From the NCBI RefSeq assembly GCF_001591365.1, contig NZ_BCUT01000008.1, forward strand, positions 186,001-250,000: DNA of 64,000 nt, given 5' to 3'. Of the stretch, positions 17,681 to 29,512 are shown piece by piece. The notes under the pieces were generated by a model. That model searched no databases and was not told where the DNA came from. It saw nothing but the letters and a program-made list of their open reading frames with translations. Position 1 is the stretch's first letter. Every line of letters begins with the position of its first letter. This DNA comes from Variovorax paradoxus NBRC 15149 (GTDB taxonomy: Bacteria > Pseudomonadota > Gammaproteobacteria > Burkholderiales > Burkholderiaceae_C). The position numbers and the translations under genes were made by a program.

Positions 17681-18541
17681 TTATGGATGTGTCTCTTCGG
17701 CCTTCATGGCGCGCCACACGGCGATGGCCGCCACGGTGTCGCGCACGTCGTGCACCCGCACGATGGCCGCGCCGCGGTCCACAGCCAGCACCGCCGCCGT
17801 CACGCTGGGCACCAGGCGCTCGGCGGCCGCCGGAATGCCGCTGACCGTGCCGATCGACGACTTGCGCGACCAGCCCAGCAGCAGCGGACAGCCCGCTTCG
17901 AGCAGTTCGCGCTGGCGCGCCAGCAGCGCAAAATTCTGCGCCACGGTCTTGCCGAACCCGATGCCCGGGTCCAGCGTGATGCGCGAGGCATCGACCTTCA
18001 GCGCGCGAAGCTGCGCCACCTGCTCCGCCCAGAACGACAGCACCTGGGGCACCACGTCGCCCTGCATGGGTGCGGTCTGCATGGTCTGCGGATCCCGATG
18101 CATGTGCATCAGGCAGACGCCGCACGAGGGATGCGCCGCCACCGCCTCGCGCGCACCGGGCCGGCGCAACGCCCAGACGTCGTTGACGATGTCGGCGCCC
18201 AGTTCGAGCACCGCGCACATCACTTCCGGCTTGTAGGTGTCGATGGACAGCGGCACATCGAGCTTGACCGCTTCCCGGACCACCGGCAGCACGCGCGCCA
18301 GTTCGGCATCGAGCGGCACGGCCGGACTGCCGGGGCGGGTCGATTCGCCGCCGATGTCGAGGATGTCCGCGCCCTCCTTCAGCAACTGCTCGCAATGCCG
18401 CAGCGCGGCCTCGGTGGAGGCATGCGCGCCGCCGTCGGAGAAGGAATCGGGGGTGACGTTGACGATGCCCATCACGCGCGGCTGCGCGAGATCGATTGCA
18501 AAACGGCCGGCCTGCCAGACCGCCGCGGGGGCCATCGTCAT
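17681..18541 (-). CDS. folP: Dihydropteroate synthase
   Basis: Joins para-aminobenzoate to the pterin pyrophosphate to make dihydropteroate in folate synthesis; this is the sulfonamide target. The 286-residue chain has both DHPS signatures, VMGIVNVTPDSFSDGG and ADILDIGGESTRPG, then LDPGIGFGKT and LLGWSRKSSIG. It lies between ftsH (upstream on this strand) and glmM, and a hairpin at 18562-18582 separates it from ftsH. Confidence 0.96.
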   Translation of the reverse strand: MTMAPAAVWQAGRFAIDLAQPRVMGIVNVTPDSFSDGGAHASTEAALRHCEQLLKEGADILDIGGESTRPGSPAVPLDAELARVLPVVREAVKLDVPLSIDTYKPEVMCAVLELGADIVNDVWALRRPGAREAVAAHPSCGVCLMHMHRDPQTMQTAPMQGDVVPQVLSFWAEQVAQLRALKVDASRITLDPGIGFGKTVAQNFALLARQRELLEAGCPLLLGWSRKSSIGTVSGIPAAAERLVPSVTAAVLAVDRGAAIVRVHDVRDTVAAIAVWRAMKAEETHP

Positions 18542-18561
18542 GCGGCACCTTCATCATCGAA

Positions 18562-18582
18562 AACGGGGCCCATGGCCCCGTT
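18562..18582 (-). terminator. Hairpin between ftsH and folP
   Basis: Perfect 9-bp stem AACGGGGCC / GGCCCCGTT with a three-base loop. On the minus strand it is followed by GTTTTCGATG, a short T-tract. It sits 22 bases after the ftsH stop and 20 bases before the folP start, so it could trim or attenuate read-through from ftsH. Confidence 0.5.
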
Positions 18583-18604
18583 GGTGTTGAACACCGGATT
18601 CACT

Positions 18605-20521
18605 TCAGGCCACTGTGGGTGCCGGATCCGGATTGACTGCCGGCGTGCCGCCGCTGCCGCCACTGCCCGACGGCGGAATGCGCGGCGTCCAGTCCTTGGG
18701 CGGACGCGGTGCGCGGCCGGCCATGATGTCGTCGAGCTGTTCCGTGTCGATGGTTTCCCATTCGAGCAGGGCCTTGGCCATGACGTGCATCTTGTCGCTG
18801 TTTTCCTCGATCAGGCGGCGCGCCAGGGCGTACTGCTCGTCGATGATGCGGCGCACTTCGGCGTCGACCTTTTCCATGGTCTGCTCGCTCATGTTGGTGG
18901 TCTTGGTGACCGAGCGGCCGAGGAACACTTCGCCTTCGTTCTCGGCATAGACCATCGGTCCCAGCGCGTCGGTCATGCCGTAGCGCGTGACCATGTCGCG
19001 GGCGATGGAGGTCGCGCGCTCGAAGTCGTTGCTGGCGCCGGTGGTCATCTGGTGCATGAACACTTCTTCGGCGATGCGGCCGCCGAACAGCATGCTGATC
19101 TGGTTCAGCATGTACTCGCGGTCATAGCTGTAGCGGTCCTGCGCCGGCAGGCTCATGGTCACGCCCAGGGCCCGGCCACGCGGGATGATGGTGACCTTGT
19201 GGACCGGATCGCACTTGGGCAGCAGCTTGCCGATGAGCGCGTGGCCGGACTCGTGGTAGGCCGTGTTGCGGCGCTCTTCCTCGGGCATGACCATGCTCTT
19301 GCGCTCGGGGCCCATGAAGATCTTGTCCTTGGCCTTCTCGAAGTCCTGCATCTCGACCACGCGCGCATTGCGGCGTGCAGCCATCAGCGCGGCTTCGTTG
19401 CAGAGGTTGGCCAGGTCGGCGCCGGACATGCCGGGCGTGCCGCGCGCAATGACGCTCGGGTTCACGTCCTGGCCCAGCGGCACCTTGCGCATGTGAACGC
19501 CCAGGATCTGCTCGCGGCCGCGGATGTCGGGCAGCGTCACGTACACCTGGCGGTCGAAACGGCCCGGGCGCAGCAGCGCGGCGTCCAGGATGTCCGGGCG
19601 GTTGGTGGCAGCCACCACGATCACGCCCAGGTTGGTTTCGAAGCCGTCCATCTCCACCAGCATCTGGTTCAGCGTTTGCTCGCGCTCGTCGTTGCCGCCA
19701 CCCAGGCCGGCACCGCGCTGGCGGCCCACCGCATCGATTTCGTCGATGAAGATGATGCAGGGCGCGTTCTTCTTGGCGTTCTCGAACATGTCGCGCACGC
19801 GGGCCGCGCCCACGCCGACGAACATTTCGACGAAGTCCGAACCCGAGATCGAGAAGAACGGCACCTTGGCTTCACCTGCAATCGACTTGGCCAGCAAGGT
19901 CTTGCCGGTGCCCGGAGGGCCGACCAGCAGCAGGCCGCGCGGAATGCGGCCGCCGAGCTTCTGGAAGCGCTGCGGGTCCTTCAGGAAATCGACCACCTCG
20001 CGGACTTCTTCCTTGGCCTCGTCGCAGCCCGCGACGTCGGCAAAAGTGACCGTGTTGTTGTTCTCGTCCATCATGCGGGCCTTGCTCTTGCCGAAGCTGA
20101 ACGCCCCGCCCTTGCCGCCGCCCTGCATCTGCCGCATGAAGTAGATCCAGACCCCGATCAGGAGCAGCATCGGGCCCCAGCTCACCAAGAGCGTCATGAG
20201 GAGCGAGCCCTCTTCGCGCGGCTTGACGTCGAACTTGACGTTGTGGTCGATCAGGTCGCCCACCAGGCCGCGGTCGAGCACGGTGGCGGTCGTGCGGATC
20301 TTGCGATCCTCGTTGGTGACGGCCACGATTTCTCCGCCGCCGGCACCTTCAGGAATGACGGCGCTCTTGATCTGGTTGTTTCGGACCTGATCCAGGAACT
20401 CCGAATAGCTCACCGTCCCTGAGCCGACGCCGCCGCGGGTGTCGAACTGCTTGAACACAGTGAACAACACCATGGCAATGACGAGCCATACGGCAACTTT
20501 GGAAAACCACTGATTGTTCAA
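18605..20521 (-). CDS. ftsH: ATP-dependent zinc metalloprotease FtsH
   Basis: Membrane-anchored AAA+ protease that degrades misfolded membrane proteins and regulators such as LpxC. The 638-residue protein has two N-terminal membrane helices (WFSKVAVWLVIAMVLFTVF and LLVSWGPMLLLIGVWIYFM), the Walker A motif GPPGTGKTLLAKSIAGEA, Walker B IIFIDEIDAVG, the second-region-of-homology GRFDRQV, and the zinc site HESGH. The start is the TTG at 20521, giving MNNQWFSKVAV as in relatives, with GGAG seven bases upstream; longer frames add unrelated residues. rlmE is the upstream neighbour, the classical rlmE-ftsH pair. Confidence 0.96.
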   Translation of the reverse strand: MNNQWFSKVAVWLVIAMVLFTVFKQFDTRGGVGSGTVSYSEFLDQVRNNQIKSAVIPEGAGGGEIVAVTNEDRKIRTTATVLDRGLVGDLIDHNVKFDVKPREEGSLLMTLLVSWGPMLLLIGVWIYFMRQMQGGGKGGAFSFGKSKARMMDENNNTVTFADVAGCDEAKEEVREVVDFLKDPQRFQKLGGRIPRGLLLVGPPGTGKTLLAKSIAGEAKVPFFSISGSDFVEMFVGVGAARVRDMFENAKKNAPCIIFIDEIDAVGRQRGAGLGGGNDEREQTLNQMLVEMDGFETNLGVIVVAATNRPDILDAALLRPGRFDRQVYVTLPDIRGREQILGVHMRKVPLGQDVNPSVIARGTPGMSGADLANLCNEAALMAARRNARVVEMQDFEKAKDKIFMGPERKSMVMPEEERRNTAYHESGHALIGKLLPKCDPVHKVTIIPRGRALGVTMSLPAQDRYSYDREYMLNQISMLFGGRIAEEVFMHQMTTGASNDFERATSIARDMVTRYGMTDALGPMVYAENEGEVFLGRSVTKTTNMSEQTMEKVDAEVRRIIDEQYALARRLIEENSDKMHVMAKALLEWETIDTEQLDDIMAGRAPRPPKDWTPRIPPSGSGGSGGTPAVNPDPAPTVA

Positions 20522-20699
20522 ACGAAGCTCCAGTCGAAAGCGCGTGACAAGATTGTGAAAAGAACGCGCTATGGATACGCAATTGCGCCCCATTTTAGGC
20601 TTTTCAAGCTGCGAAAAGCGGGCATTTCCCTAAAGCAGCCATAGCCGGACAAGGGTTTGCGCCCCATGGGCACGCTTTGCGGGCCCCAGCGTCAAGGTA

Positions 20700-21368
20700 T
20701 CAAAGCGTTTCCTGAGCCTTCAGACCCATGCCGACAAGGAAGGTTTCCGACGATTTGTCGCGCGAGGCCTTGGGTTTGAAGGGCTTCACGGTGCGGAAGT
20801 TCGCCTTGAACAGCTTCACCAGCTCGTCATAGCCGCTGCCATGGAAGAGCTTGGCCACCAGGGCCCCCTCGGGCTTCAGGTGGTGCTGGGCAAAGTCGAT
20901 GGCAAGCTCGATCAGGTGCGCCACGCGGGCCGCATCGGCCGAATGGATGCCCGACAGGTTGGGTGCCATGTCGGAAACCACCAGGTCGGCCTTCCGGCCG
21001 GCCAGCACGCCCAGCACCTGCTCGAGCAGTTCCGTCTCGCGGAAATCGCCCTGCAGGAAGGTCACGCCCTCGATCGGCTCCATCGGCAGGATGTCCAGCG
21101 CAATGATGGTGCCGTTCAGCTCCCCGGCCGCGGCGCCCTCGGGCGACATGCGCCGGCGCAGGTACTGGCTCCAGGCCCCCGGCGTGGAACCCAGGTCGAC
21201 CACCAGCTGGCCCGGCCGGACCAGGCCGAGCGATTCGTCGATTTCCTTGAGCTTGTAGGCGGCGCGTGCGCGGTATCCCTCGCGCGTGGCCAGTTTCACA
21301 TACGGGTCGTTGATGTGGTCGTGCAGCCAGGCTTTGTTGACTTTTTTGCTTTTGGCTTTGGTGCTCAT
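20700..21368 (-). CDS. rlmE: 23S rRNA (uridine-2'-O)-methyltransferase
   Basis: SAM-dependent methylation of U2552 in 23S rRNA (FtsJ/RrmJ). The 222-residue chain starts with a lysine-rich tail, then VVDLGSTPGAWSQYL (SAM loop), DLVVSDMAPNLSG, and ALVAKLFHGSGYDEL, giving the K-D-K-E catalytic arrangement. It lies upstream of ftsH on the same strand and diverges from yhbY across only 32 bases. RlmE and YhbY both act on the 50S subunit, so the paired promoters make functional sense. Confidence 0.96.
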   Translation of the reverse strand: MSTKAKSKKVNKAWLHDHINDPYVKLATREGYRARAAYKLKEIDESLGLVRPGQLVVDLGSTPGAWSQYLRRRMSPEGAAAGELNGTIIALDILPMEPIEGVTFLQGDFRETELLEQVLGVLAGRKADLVVSDMAPNLSGIHSADAARVAHLIELAIDFAQHHLKPEGALVAKLFHGSGYDELVKLFKANFRTVKPFKPKASRDKSSETFLVGMGLKAQETL

Positions 21369-21400
21369 GGAGGTCTTTGTAACGCGTCGATAATACGGGG

Positions 21401-21880
21401 ATGCCCGCCATTCAACTTACCCCTGCCGAGCGCAAGGTGCACCGCGCCGAAGCTCACCACCTGGATCCGATCGTCATGGTCGGTGGAGACGGGCTCACCC
21501 CTGCCGTGAAGAAAGAGGCCGACGCGGCGCTCAAGGCCCACGGCCTGATCAAGATCCGCGTCTTCTCCGACGACCGCCTGGCCCGCGATGCCATGCTGCA
21601 AGAGCTCGCCGACGAGCTCGGCGCCGCGCCCATCCAGCACATCGGCAAGCTGCTGGTGCTGTGGCGCCCCAAGCCCGAGAAGGAGCGCGTGGTCGATGAA
21701 GACCGCATGCCCGGCCCGCGCGACATCAAGGTGCTGAAGTACAGCAAGCGCGGCGGCCAGCGGCCCGAGATCAAGACCCTGCGCGTGCTCGGCAACCAGC
21801 GCCTCACGCCCGGCGGCACCATCAAGCGCGCCAAGGCCAAGCGGCCGCTCTCGGCCAAGAAACGCAACCAGGCAGACTGA
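21401..21880 (+). CDS. yhbY: YhbY family RNA-binding protein (CRM domain)
   Basis: CRS1/YhbY (CRM) domain protein associated with pre-50S ribosomal particles. The 159-residue product has the CRM core LTPAERKVHRAEAHHLDPIV and GGDGLTPAVKKEADAAL with the GxxG-like loop. About 60 extra lysine- and arginine-rich residues at the C-terminus could bind rRNA and make it longer than the roughly 97-residue E. coli protein. It diverges from rlmE across 32 bases, and a glycosyltransferase-like gene follows within three bases. Confidence 0.93.
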   Translation: MPAIQLTPAERKVHRAEAHHLDPIVMVGGDGLTPAVKKEADAALKAHGLIKIRVFSDDRLARDAMLQELADELGAAPIQHIGKLLVLWRPKPEKERVVDEDRMPGPRDIKVLKYSKRGGQRPEIKTLRVLGNQRLTPGGTIKRAKAKRPLSAKKRNQAD

Positions 21881-21882
21881 AC

Positions 21883-22641
21883 TTGGCGCCAGCGCAAGGC
21901 GCACAGCGCCACATTCTCTGCATGAAGTGGGGCACGAAATACGGCCCCGAATACGTCAACCGCCTCTACGCGATGGTGCGCCGCAATCTCAGCGGCGACT
22001 TCAAGTTCGTGTGCCTGACGGACGACGGCACCGGCATCCGCCCCGAAGTGACCTGCCTGCCGATCCCGCCGCTCAACCTGCAGCTGGCGCCCGGCCAGCG
22101 CGACGGCGCGTGGAAGAAGCTCACCACCTTCGAAAAAGACCTGCACGGCCTGCGCGGCACCGCCCTGTTCCTGGATGTGGACGTGGTCGTCGTCGGCAGC
22201 CTCGATGCCTTCTTCGAATACCCCGGCGAATTCCTGATCATCCACGACTACGCGCGCCCCTGGCGGCGCCAGCGGATCACGGGGAACTCATCGGTCTACC
22301 GTTTCGAGCTGGGCGCCCATGCCGACATCCTGGCGTATTTCCGCGCCAACATGGACAAGGTCCAGGCCGAGTACCGCAACGAGCAGACGTACCTGTCCGC
22401 CATGCTGCACAAGCAAGGCAAGCTGGGCTACTGGCCCGCGGCCTGGTGCCCGAGCTTCAAGTACCACGGCATTCCGATGTGGCCGGCCAACTACTGGGAA
22501 GAGCCCTTCGTGCCCGAGGGCGCGCGCATCATGGTGTTCCACGGCGAATGCAATCCGCCCGACGCACTGGCGGGCCGGCGCAACCGGGCTTTCCGCTACA
22601 TCCGGCCGGCGAACTGGGTCGCCAGGTTCTGGAAGGAATGA
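21883..22641 (+). CDS. Glycosyltransferase-like protein
   Basis: A 252-residue protein resembling nucleotide-diphospho-sugar transferases. ILCMKWGTKYGPEYVNRLYAM near the start and the acidic cluster TALFLDVDVVVVGSLD match the DxD-type donor-metal site of GT-A enzymes. YWPAAWCPSFKYHG and IMVFHGECNPP form a conserved C-terminal part. Its TTG at 21883 is two bases after the yhbY stop; an ATG at 21922 would cut into the first conserved strand, so the TTG is preferred. The acceptor is unknown. It could modify LPS or capsule, but no other polysaccharide genes adjoin it. Confidence 0.75.
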   Translation: MAPAQGAQRHILCMKWGTKYGPEYVNRLYAMVRRNLSGDFKFVCLTDDGTGIRPEVTCLPIPPLNLQLAPGQRDGAWKKLTTFEKDLHGLRGTALFLDVDVVVVGSLDAFFEYPGEFLIIHDYARPWRRQRITGNSSVYRFELGAHADILAYFRANMDKVQAEYRNEQTYLSAMLHKQGKLGYWPAAWCPSFKYHGIPMWPANYWEEPFVPEGARIMVFHGECNPPDALAGRRNRAFRYIRPANWVARFWKE

Positions 22642-22692
22642 ACGGGATGGCGGCAGGGAGGGCGCAAGTCGTTGTCCTGCCGCCGCCGGCGC

Positions 22693-23115
22693 TCAGGTCG
22701 CAGCAGGCGCCCGGCCGCCCATGCGCCACAGCAGCGCGCCGGCACAGAGCCACTGGACCACGTACATGCCGCTTCCCACGGCATGCCACAGCTTGAGGTT
22801 GTCGCGCGCGAGGATGCGCGGCGCCACGGCATATTGCTGCAGCAGCGCGAGCAGCAGCGCACCCAGGATCAGGAAGATGGCGGCCATCGAGGCGCTGTCG
22901 ATGCGCTGGTCCATCTTCGTGCGGAAGTGAACCAAAAGCAGCAGGCCGCAGCCAATTGCTATCCAGCTCTGCGCCTCGAACAGCTGGCCCGCAAAATTGC
23001 CGGCCACCGCGGGGTTGCCGAGCCGCGCGAAGAGCATCGGCACCACAATGAAACCGATCGTCGTGAGGCTGCCCCACCAGAAGGCGGCCAGCAGCAGCGC
23101 GAGGCGGTCTTTCAT
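22693..23115 (-). CDS. DUF4149 domain-containing membrane protein
   Basis: A 140-residue protein with four hydrophobic segments: LALLLAAFWWGSLTTIGFIVV, IAIGCGLLLLVHF, MAAIFLILGALLLALLQ and MYVVQWLCAGALLWRM. It matches the DUF4149 layout, whose role is unknown. It starts eight bases after the greA stop and is probably co-transcribed with it, an arrangement frequent in Burkholderiales. It is expected in the inner membrane. Confidence 0.85.
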   Translation of the reverse strand: MKDRLALLLAAFWWGSLTTIGFIVVPMLFARLGNPAVAGNFAGQLFEAQSWIAIGCGLLLLVHFRTKMDQRIDSASMAAIFLILGALLLALLQQYAVAPRILARDNLKLWHAVGSGMYVVQWLCAGALLWRMGGRAPAAT

Positions 23116-23123
23116 CCTGCCTG

Positions 23124-23600
23124 TCAGATGTAGCGCACGGCCACGATCTCGTAGCGCTTGAGGCCGCCGGGCGCCTGCACCTCGGCGGTGTCGCCCTCTT
23201 CCTTGCCGATGAGCGCGCGCGCGATCGGGCTGGAGATGTTGATCAGGCCCAGCTTCAAGTCGGCCTCGTCCTCTCCGACGATCTGGTACTTGACGGCCTC
23301 GCCCGATTCTTCTTCCTCGAGTTCCACCGTGGAGCCGAACACCACCTTGCCGCCGGCGTCGAGCTCGGCCGGGTCGATGATCTGGGCGGCCGAAAGCTTG
23401 CCCTCGACTTCCTGGATGCGGCCCTCGATGAAGCCCTGGCGGTCCTTGGCGACTTCGTATTCGGCGTTCTCGCTCAGGTCGCCCTGTGCGCGGGCTTCGG
23501 AGATCGCATTGATGACCCAGGGGCGGTCCACGGTCTTGAGCTGATGCAGCTCGGCGCGCAGCTTCTCGGCACCGCGCTTGGTAATTGGAATGGTGGCCAT
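23124..23600 (-). CDS. greA: Transcription elongation factor GreA
   Basis: Rescues backtracked RNA polymerase by stimulating transcript cleavage. The 158-residue protein has the N-terminal coiled coil (PITKRGAEKLRAELHQL through DLSENAEYEVAKDRQ, containing the acidic tip) and the C-terminal globular domain with VVFGSTVELEEEES and SSPIARALIGKEEGD. Length is standard. It lies downstream of the Kdo-hydroxylase-like gene behind a strong hairpin, so it probably has its own promoter in the short gap. Confidence 0.97.
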   Translation of the reverse strand: MATIPITKRGAEKLRAELHQLKTVDRPWVINAISEARAQGDLSENAEYEVAKDRQGFIEGRIQEVEGKLSAAQIIDPAELDAGGKVVFGSTVELEEEESGEAVKYQIVGEDEADLKLGLINISSPIARALIGKEEGDTAEVQAPGGLKRYEIVAVRYI

Positions 23601-23619
23601 GTTTGGTTCTCCATAAAGC

Positions 23620-23648
23620 GAAACCGCCGAACGCTGCCGTTCGGCGGT
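23620..23648 (-). terminator. Terminator-like hairpin ahead of greA
   Basis: Perfect 11-bp stem ACCGCCGAACG / CGTTCGGCGGT around a four-base loop (23623-23648), followed on the minus strand by TTTCGCTTT. It is placed between the stop of the Kdo-hydroxylase-like gene and the greA start, and likely ends the carA-ORF6N-carB transcript. Confidence 0.7.
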
Positions 23649-23664
23649 CGATTGGGGGACAGGA

Positions 23665-24534
23665 TCAGACGAGTGTGCGTCCGGTCAGCCGGCTCAGGAT
23701 GGCGAGCGGGCTCGAATCCGGATTGTATTGCTTCGACGCGGGCAGATGAAGGGTCTGCTCGAGCATGTACTGGCCCGCCATGACGGCGTGCGAGGTCTGG
23801 TCCGAGAAGCACACCCACACCGACCCCGGCGGAAATTCGGCCTTCTCCTGCGGCGAATTCTCCTGGTAGGCCATGTCCGACTTCATGCCGTCGTGCAGCT
23901 GCAGCATCAGGTGGTCGTATTCGCTGCGAAACGACTTGGTCACGTGCAGCGCCTGCAGCAGCCTGGCCTGCCAGCGCACATAGGGCTTGGCACGCGGCAG
24001 GAAGCGCCTGGCGATGTCCTCGAAAGGCTCGCCCACGCGCCACACGCGCGGTGCACCCTCGGGGTTGACGTTGGTGAAGACGCGCAGGATGCGCTCGCCG
24101 TAGTTGGGCCGCGACGGGAAGGCATCGACATGCAGGCGCCGGTCGTCGGCGCGCCAGGACTGCACGCGCGTCTCGACCTGTGCCGGCCGGTAGCTGGTCG
24201 GCGCCAGGCGCAGGGCCGGCGTGTAGTGCGGCAGCAGGCCGTGGATCAGCTGCTGCGCCTGCGCGCGAAACCGCCCTACCATCGCCGCCGCCGTGCGCTG
24301 CACCGCCTCGTCGCCGACGGCGCCCTTGAGCTTGCCGTTGGCATCGAGGCTGATGTTGCGCACGTCGGGCGACAGCAGGCTGGGCGTCAGCAGGCTGCGC
24401 TCTTCGGGCAGCAGCTCGAAACCCAGGCGCGGAAAATACAGCACCTTGCCCGCTTCCAGCTGCGCGATCCACGCCTCGTTGGGCGTGGCCGCGCGCCAGT
24501 CGCTCAGATCCAGTTCGACGAGCTGCGTTTCCAT
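23665..24534 (-). CDS. Kdo hydroxylase family protein
   Basis: A 289-residue protein resembling the iron/2-oxoglutarate-dependent enzymes that hydroxylate Kdo to Ko in the LPS inner core of Burkholderia and relatives. HVDAFPSRPNYGERILRVF has the H-x-D pair expected of the iron site, and SDQTSHAVMAGQYMLEQT supplies a distal histidine with a following conserved block. The start ATG at 24534 follows the carB stop by eight bases, so it is cotranscribed with carbamoyl-phosphate synthase. Substrate assignment rests on family memory; a different dioxygenase substrate is possible. Confidence 0.8.
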   Translation of the reverse strand: METQLVELDLSDWRAATPNEAWIAQLEAGKVLYFPRLGFELLPEERSLLTPSLLSPDVRNISLDANGKLKGAVGDEAVQRTAAAMVGRFRAQAQQLIHGLLPHYTPALRLAPTSYRPAQVETRVQSWRADDRRLHVDAFPSRPNYGERILRVFTNVNPEGAPRVWRVGEPFEDIARRFLPRAKPYVRWQARLLQALHVTKSFRSEYDHLMLQLHDGMKSDMAYQENSPQEKAEFPPGSVWVCFSDQTSHAVMAGQYMLEQTLHLPASKQYNPDSSPLAILSRLTGRTLV

Positions 24535-24542
24535 GGCCACGC

Positions 24543-27791
<3,249 letters not shown>

Positions 27792-27792
27792 C

Positions 27793-28350
27793 TTATTTGT
27801 CCTTGGTGAAACCGATGCCGCGGCCGCTGTAGGCGCCCGGCTTCGGCTCATCCATCAATTGATGGATCGCGTTGAATACATCGCGAAAGTTCTGGTCGTA
27901 TCGCTGTTCCAGCGCATTCAGCTTGCGCTTGAGATCGGCATGCTCCGACAGCATGCTGCGCAGCTTGACGAAGGTCCGCATGATCTCGATGTTGACGGCC
28001 ACCGCGCGTTCGCTGCGCAGCACGCTCGACAGCATGGCCACGCCCTGCTCGGTGAAGGCCACGCTGCGGTAGCGCGCGCCGCCGGAGCCGGGCTTCTCGG
28101 GTTTTGAGATCACAAGCTGTGATCTCAAAGCCTCGAGGTCGTGGTTCTCGAGGGTGAAGGCGAAGTCCGCCGGAAAACGATCGAGGTTGCGGCGCATGGC
28201 CTGCAACAGCACCCGGGTCTCGACGCCGTAGAGCGCGGCAAGGTCCTGCGCCAGCATGACCTTGAGGCCGCGCAGCACATAGATCTTGCCCTCGGCATCG
28301 CGCAATGCGGCGATGACCGAGACGTCGAGCACCGCGGGTGCATCAGCCAC
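27793..28350 (-). CDS. ORF6N domain-containing protein
   Basis: A 185-residue protein with the ORF6N (phage/KilA-N-associated) DNA-binding domain: KIYVLRGLKVMLAQDLAALYG, RNLDRFPADFAFTLEN, RSQLVISKPEKPGSGGARY and VAFTEQGVAMLSSVLRSERA. A coiled C-terminal tail (LKRKLNALEQRYDQNFRDV) follows. The start is a GTG at 28350 with GGAG seven bases upstream, overlapping the end of carA by eight bases; carB starts one base after its stop. It is thus embedded between carA and carB. Function is unknown; DNA binding is inferred from the domain. Confidence 0.85.
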   Translation of the reverse strand: MADAPAVLDVSVIAALRDAEGKIYVLRGLKVMLAQDLAALYGVETRVLLQAMRRNLDRFPADFAFTLENHDLEALRSQLVISKPEKPGSGGARYRSVAFTEQGVAMLSSVLRSERAVAVNIEIMRTFVKLRSMLSEHADLKRKLNALEQRYDQNFRDVFNAIHQLMDEPKPGAYSGRGIGFTKDK

Positions 28351-29512
28351 GTGCCTGCTCCATGAGCGCGGTGAAGCGGTCGAACAGGTAGCCGATGTCG
28401 TGGGGGCCGGGCGAGGCTTCCGGGTGGCCCTGGAAGCAGAACGCCGGCTTGTCGGTGCGCGCAAGGCCCTGCAGCGTGTTGTCGAACAGGCTGATGTGGG
28501 TCGCGCGCAGGTTGGCGGGCAGCGACTTCTCGTCGACCGCGAAGCCGTGGTTCTGGCTGGTGATGCTCACGCGGCCGTCGTCCAGGTCCTTCACCGGATG
28601 GTTCGCGCCATGGTGGCCGAACTTCATCTTGAAGGTCTTTGCGCCCGAGGCCAGCGCCATGATCTGGTGGCCCAGGCAGATGCCGAAGGTGGGAATGCCG
28701 GTCTCGATCAGTTCCTTGACCGCGCTGATGGCGTAGTCGCAGGGCTCCGGGTCGCCCGGGCCGTTGGCCAGGAAGATGCCGTCGGGCTTGAGCTTGAGCA
28801 CGTCGGCCGCGGGCGTCTGCGCCGGCACCACGGTGATGCGGGCGCCGCGCTGCGCGATCATGCGCAGGATGTTCTTCTTGACGCCGTAGTCGAAGGCCAC
28901 CACGTGGAACTTGGGCGTGATCTGCACGCCGTAGCCCGCGCCCAGCTTCCATTCGGTCTCGGTCCATTCGTAGGTCTGCGTGACCGACACCACCTTGGCG
29001 AGGTCGAGCCCGGCCATGCTGGGCGCGGCCTTGGCGGCGGCAATGGCCTTGTCGATCAGCGCCTGCGTCACGGCCTCGCCCGCGGCCAGGCCCAGGATGC
29101 AGCCGTTCTGCGCGCCGTGGGTGCGCAGGTGGCGCGTGAGCTTGCGGGTGTCGATGTTCGCGATGGCCACCGTCTTGCCGGCCACGAGGTATTCGCTCAG
29201 CGTGGCGGTCTTGCGGAAGTTGGAGGCGACGAGGGGCAGGTCCTTGATGATCAGGCCCGCGGCATGGATCTTGTCGGCTTCGATGTCTTCCCCGTTGACG
29301 CCGTAGTTGCCGATGTGCGGATACGTGAGCGTCACGATCTGCTGGCAGTAACTCGGGTCGGTGAGGATTTCCTGGTAACCGGTCATGGCGGTGTTGAACA
29401 CCACTTCGCCGGTCGTGGAGCCGGCGGCTCCGATCGAATTGCCTTGAAAGACCGTGCCGTCTGCGAGCGCCAGGATGGCGGGCGGGAAACTTCCCTTGAG
29501 AGACAAAAGCAC
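28343..29512 (-). CDS. carA: Carbamoyl-phosphate synthase small subunit
   Basis: Glutamine amidotransferase subunit that feeds ammonia to CarB. The 389-residue product has the N-terminal CarA domain (ALADGTVFQGNSIGAAG, MTGYQEILTDPSY) and the class I GATase domain with nucleophile Cys in FGICLGHQIMAL and the His/Glu pair in CFQGHPEASPGPHD. The start is a GTG at 29512 preceded by GGAG. The next gene overlaps its end by eight bases. It begins the carA-ORF6N-carB-Kdo-hydroxylase unit, with a 198-base upstream region for control. Confidence 0.97.
   Translation of the reverse strand: MLLSLKGSFPPAILALADGTVFQGNSIGAAGSTTGEVVFNTAMTGYQEILTDPSYCQQIVTLTYPHIGNYGVNGEDIEADKIHAAGLIIKDLPLVASNFRKTATLSEYLVAGKTVAIANIDTRKLTRHLRTHGAQNGCILGLAAGEAVTQALIDKAIAAAKAAPSMAGLDLAKVVSVTQTYEWTETEWKLGAGYGVQITPKFHVVAFDYGVKKNILRMIAQRGARITVVPAQTPAADVLKLKPDGIFLANGPGDPEPCDYAISAVKELIETGIPTFGICLGHQIMALASGAKTFKMKFGHHGANHPVKDLDDGRVSITSQNHGFAVDEKSLPANLRATHISLFDNTLQGLARTDKPAFCFQGHPEASPGPHDIGYLFDRFTALMEQARG

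Noticed and set aside
17655..18557. N-terminal extension of the glmM frame into folP
   Set aside because: It is an out-of-phase reading of folP; GlmM starts cleanly at ATG 17654 with its canonical N-terminus.
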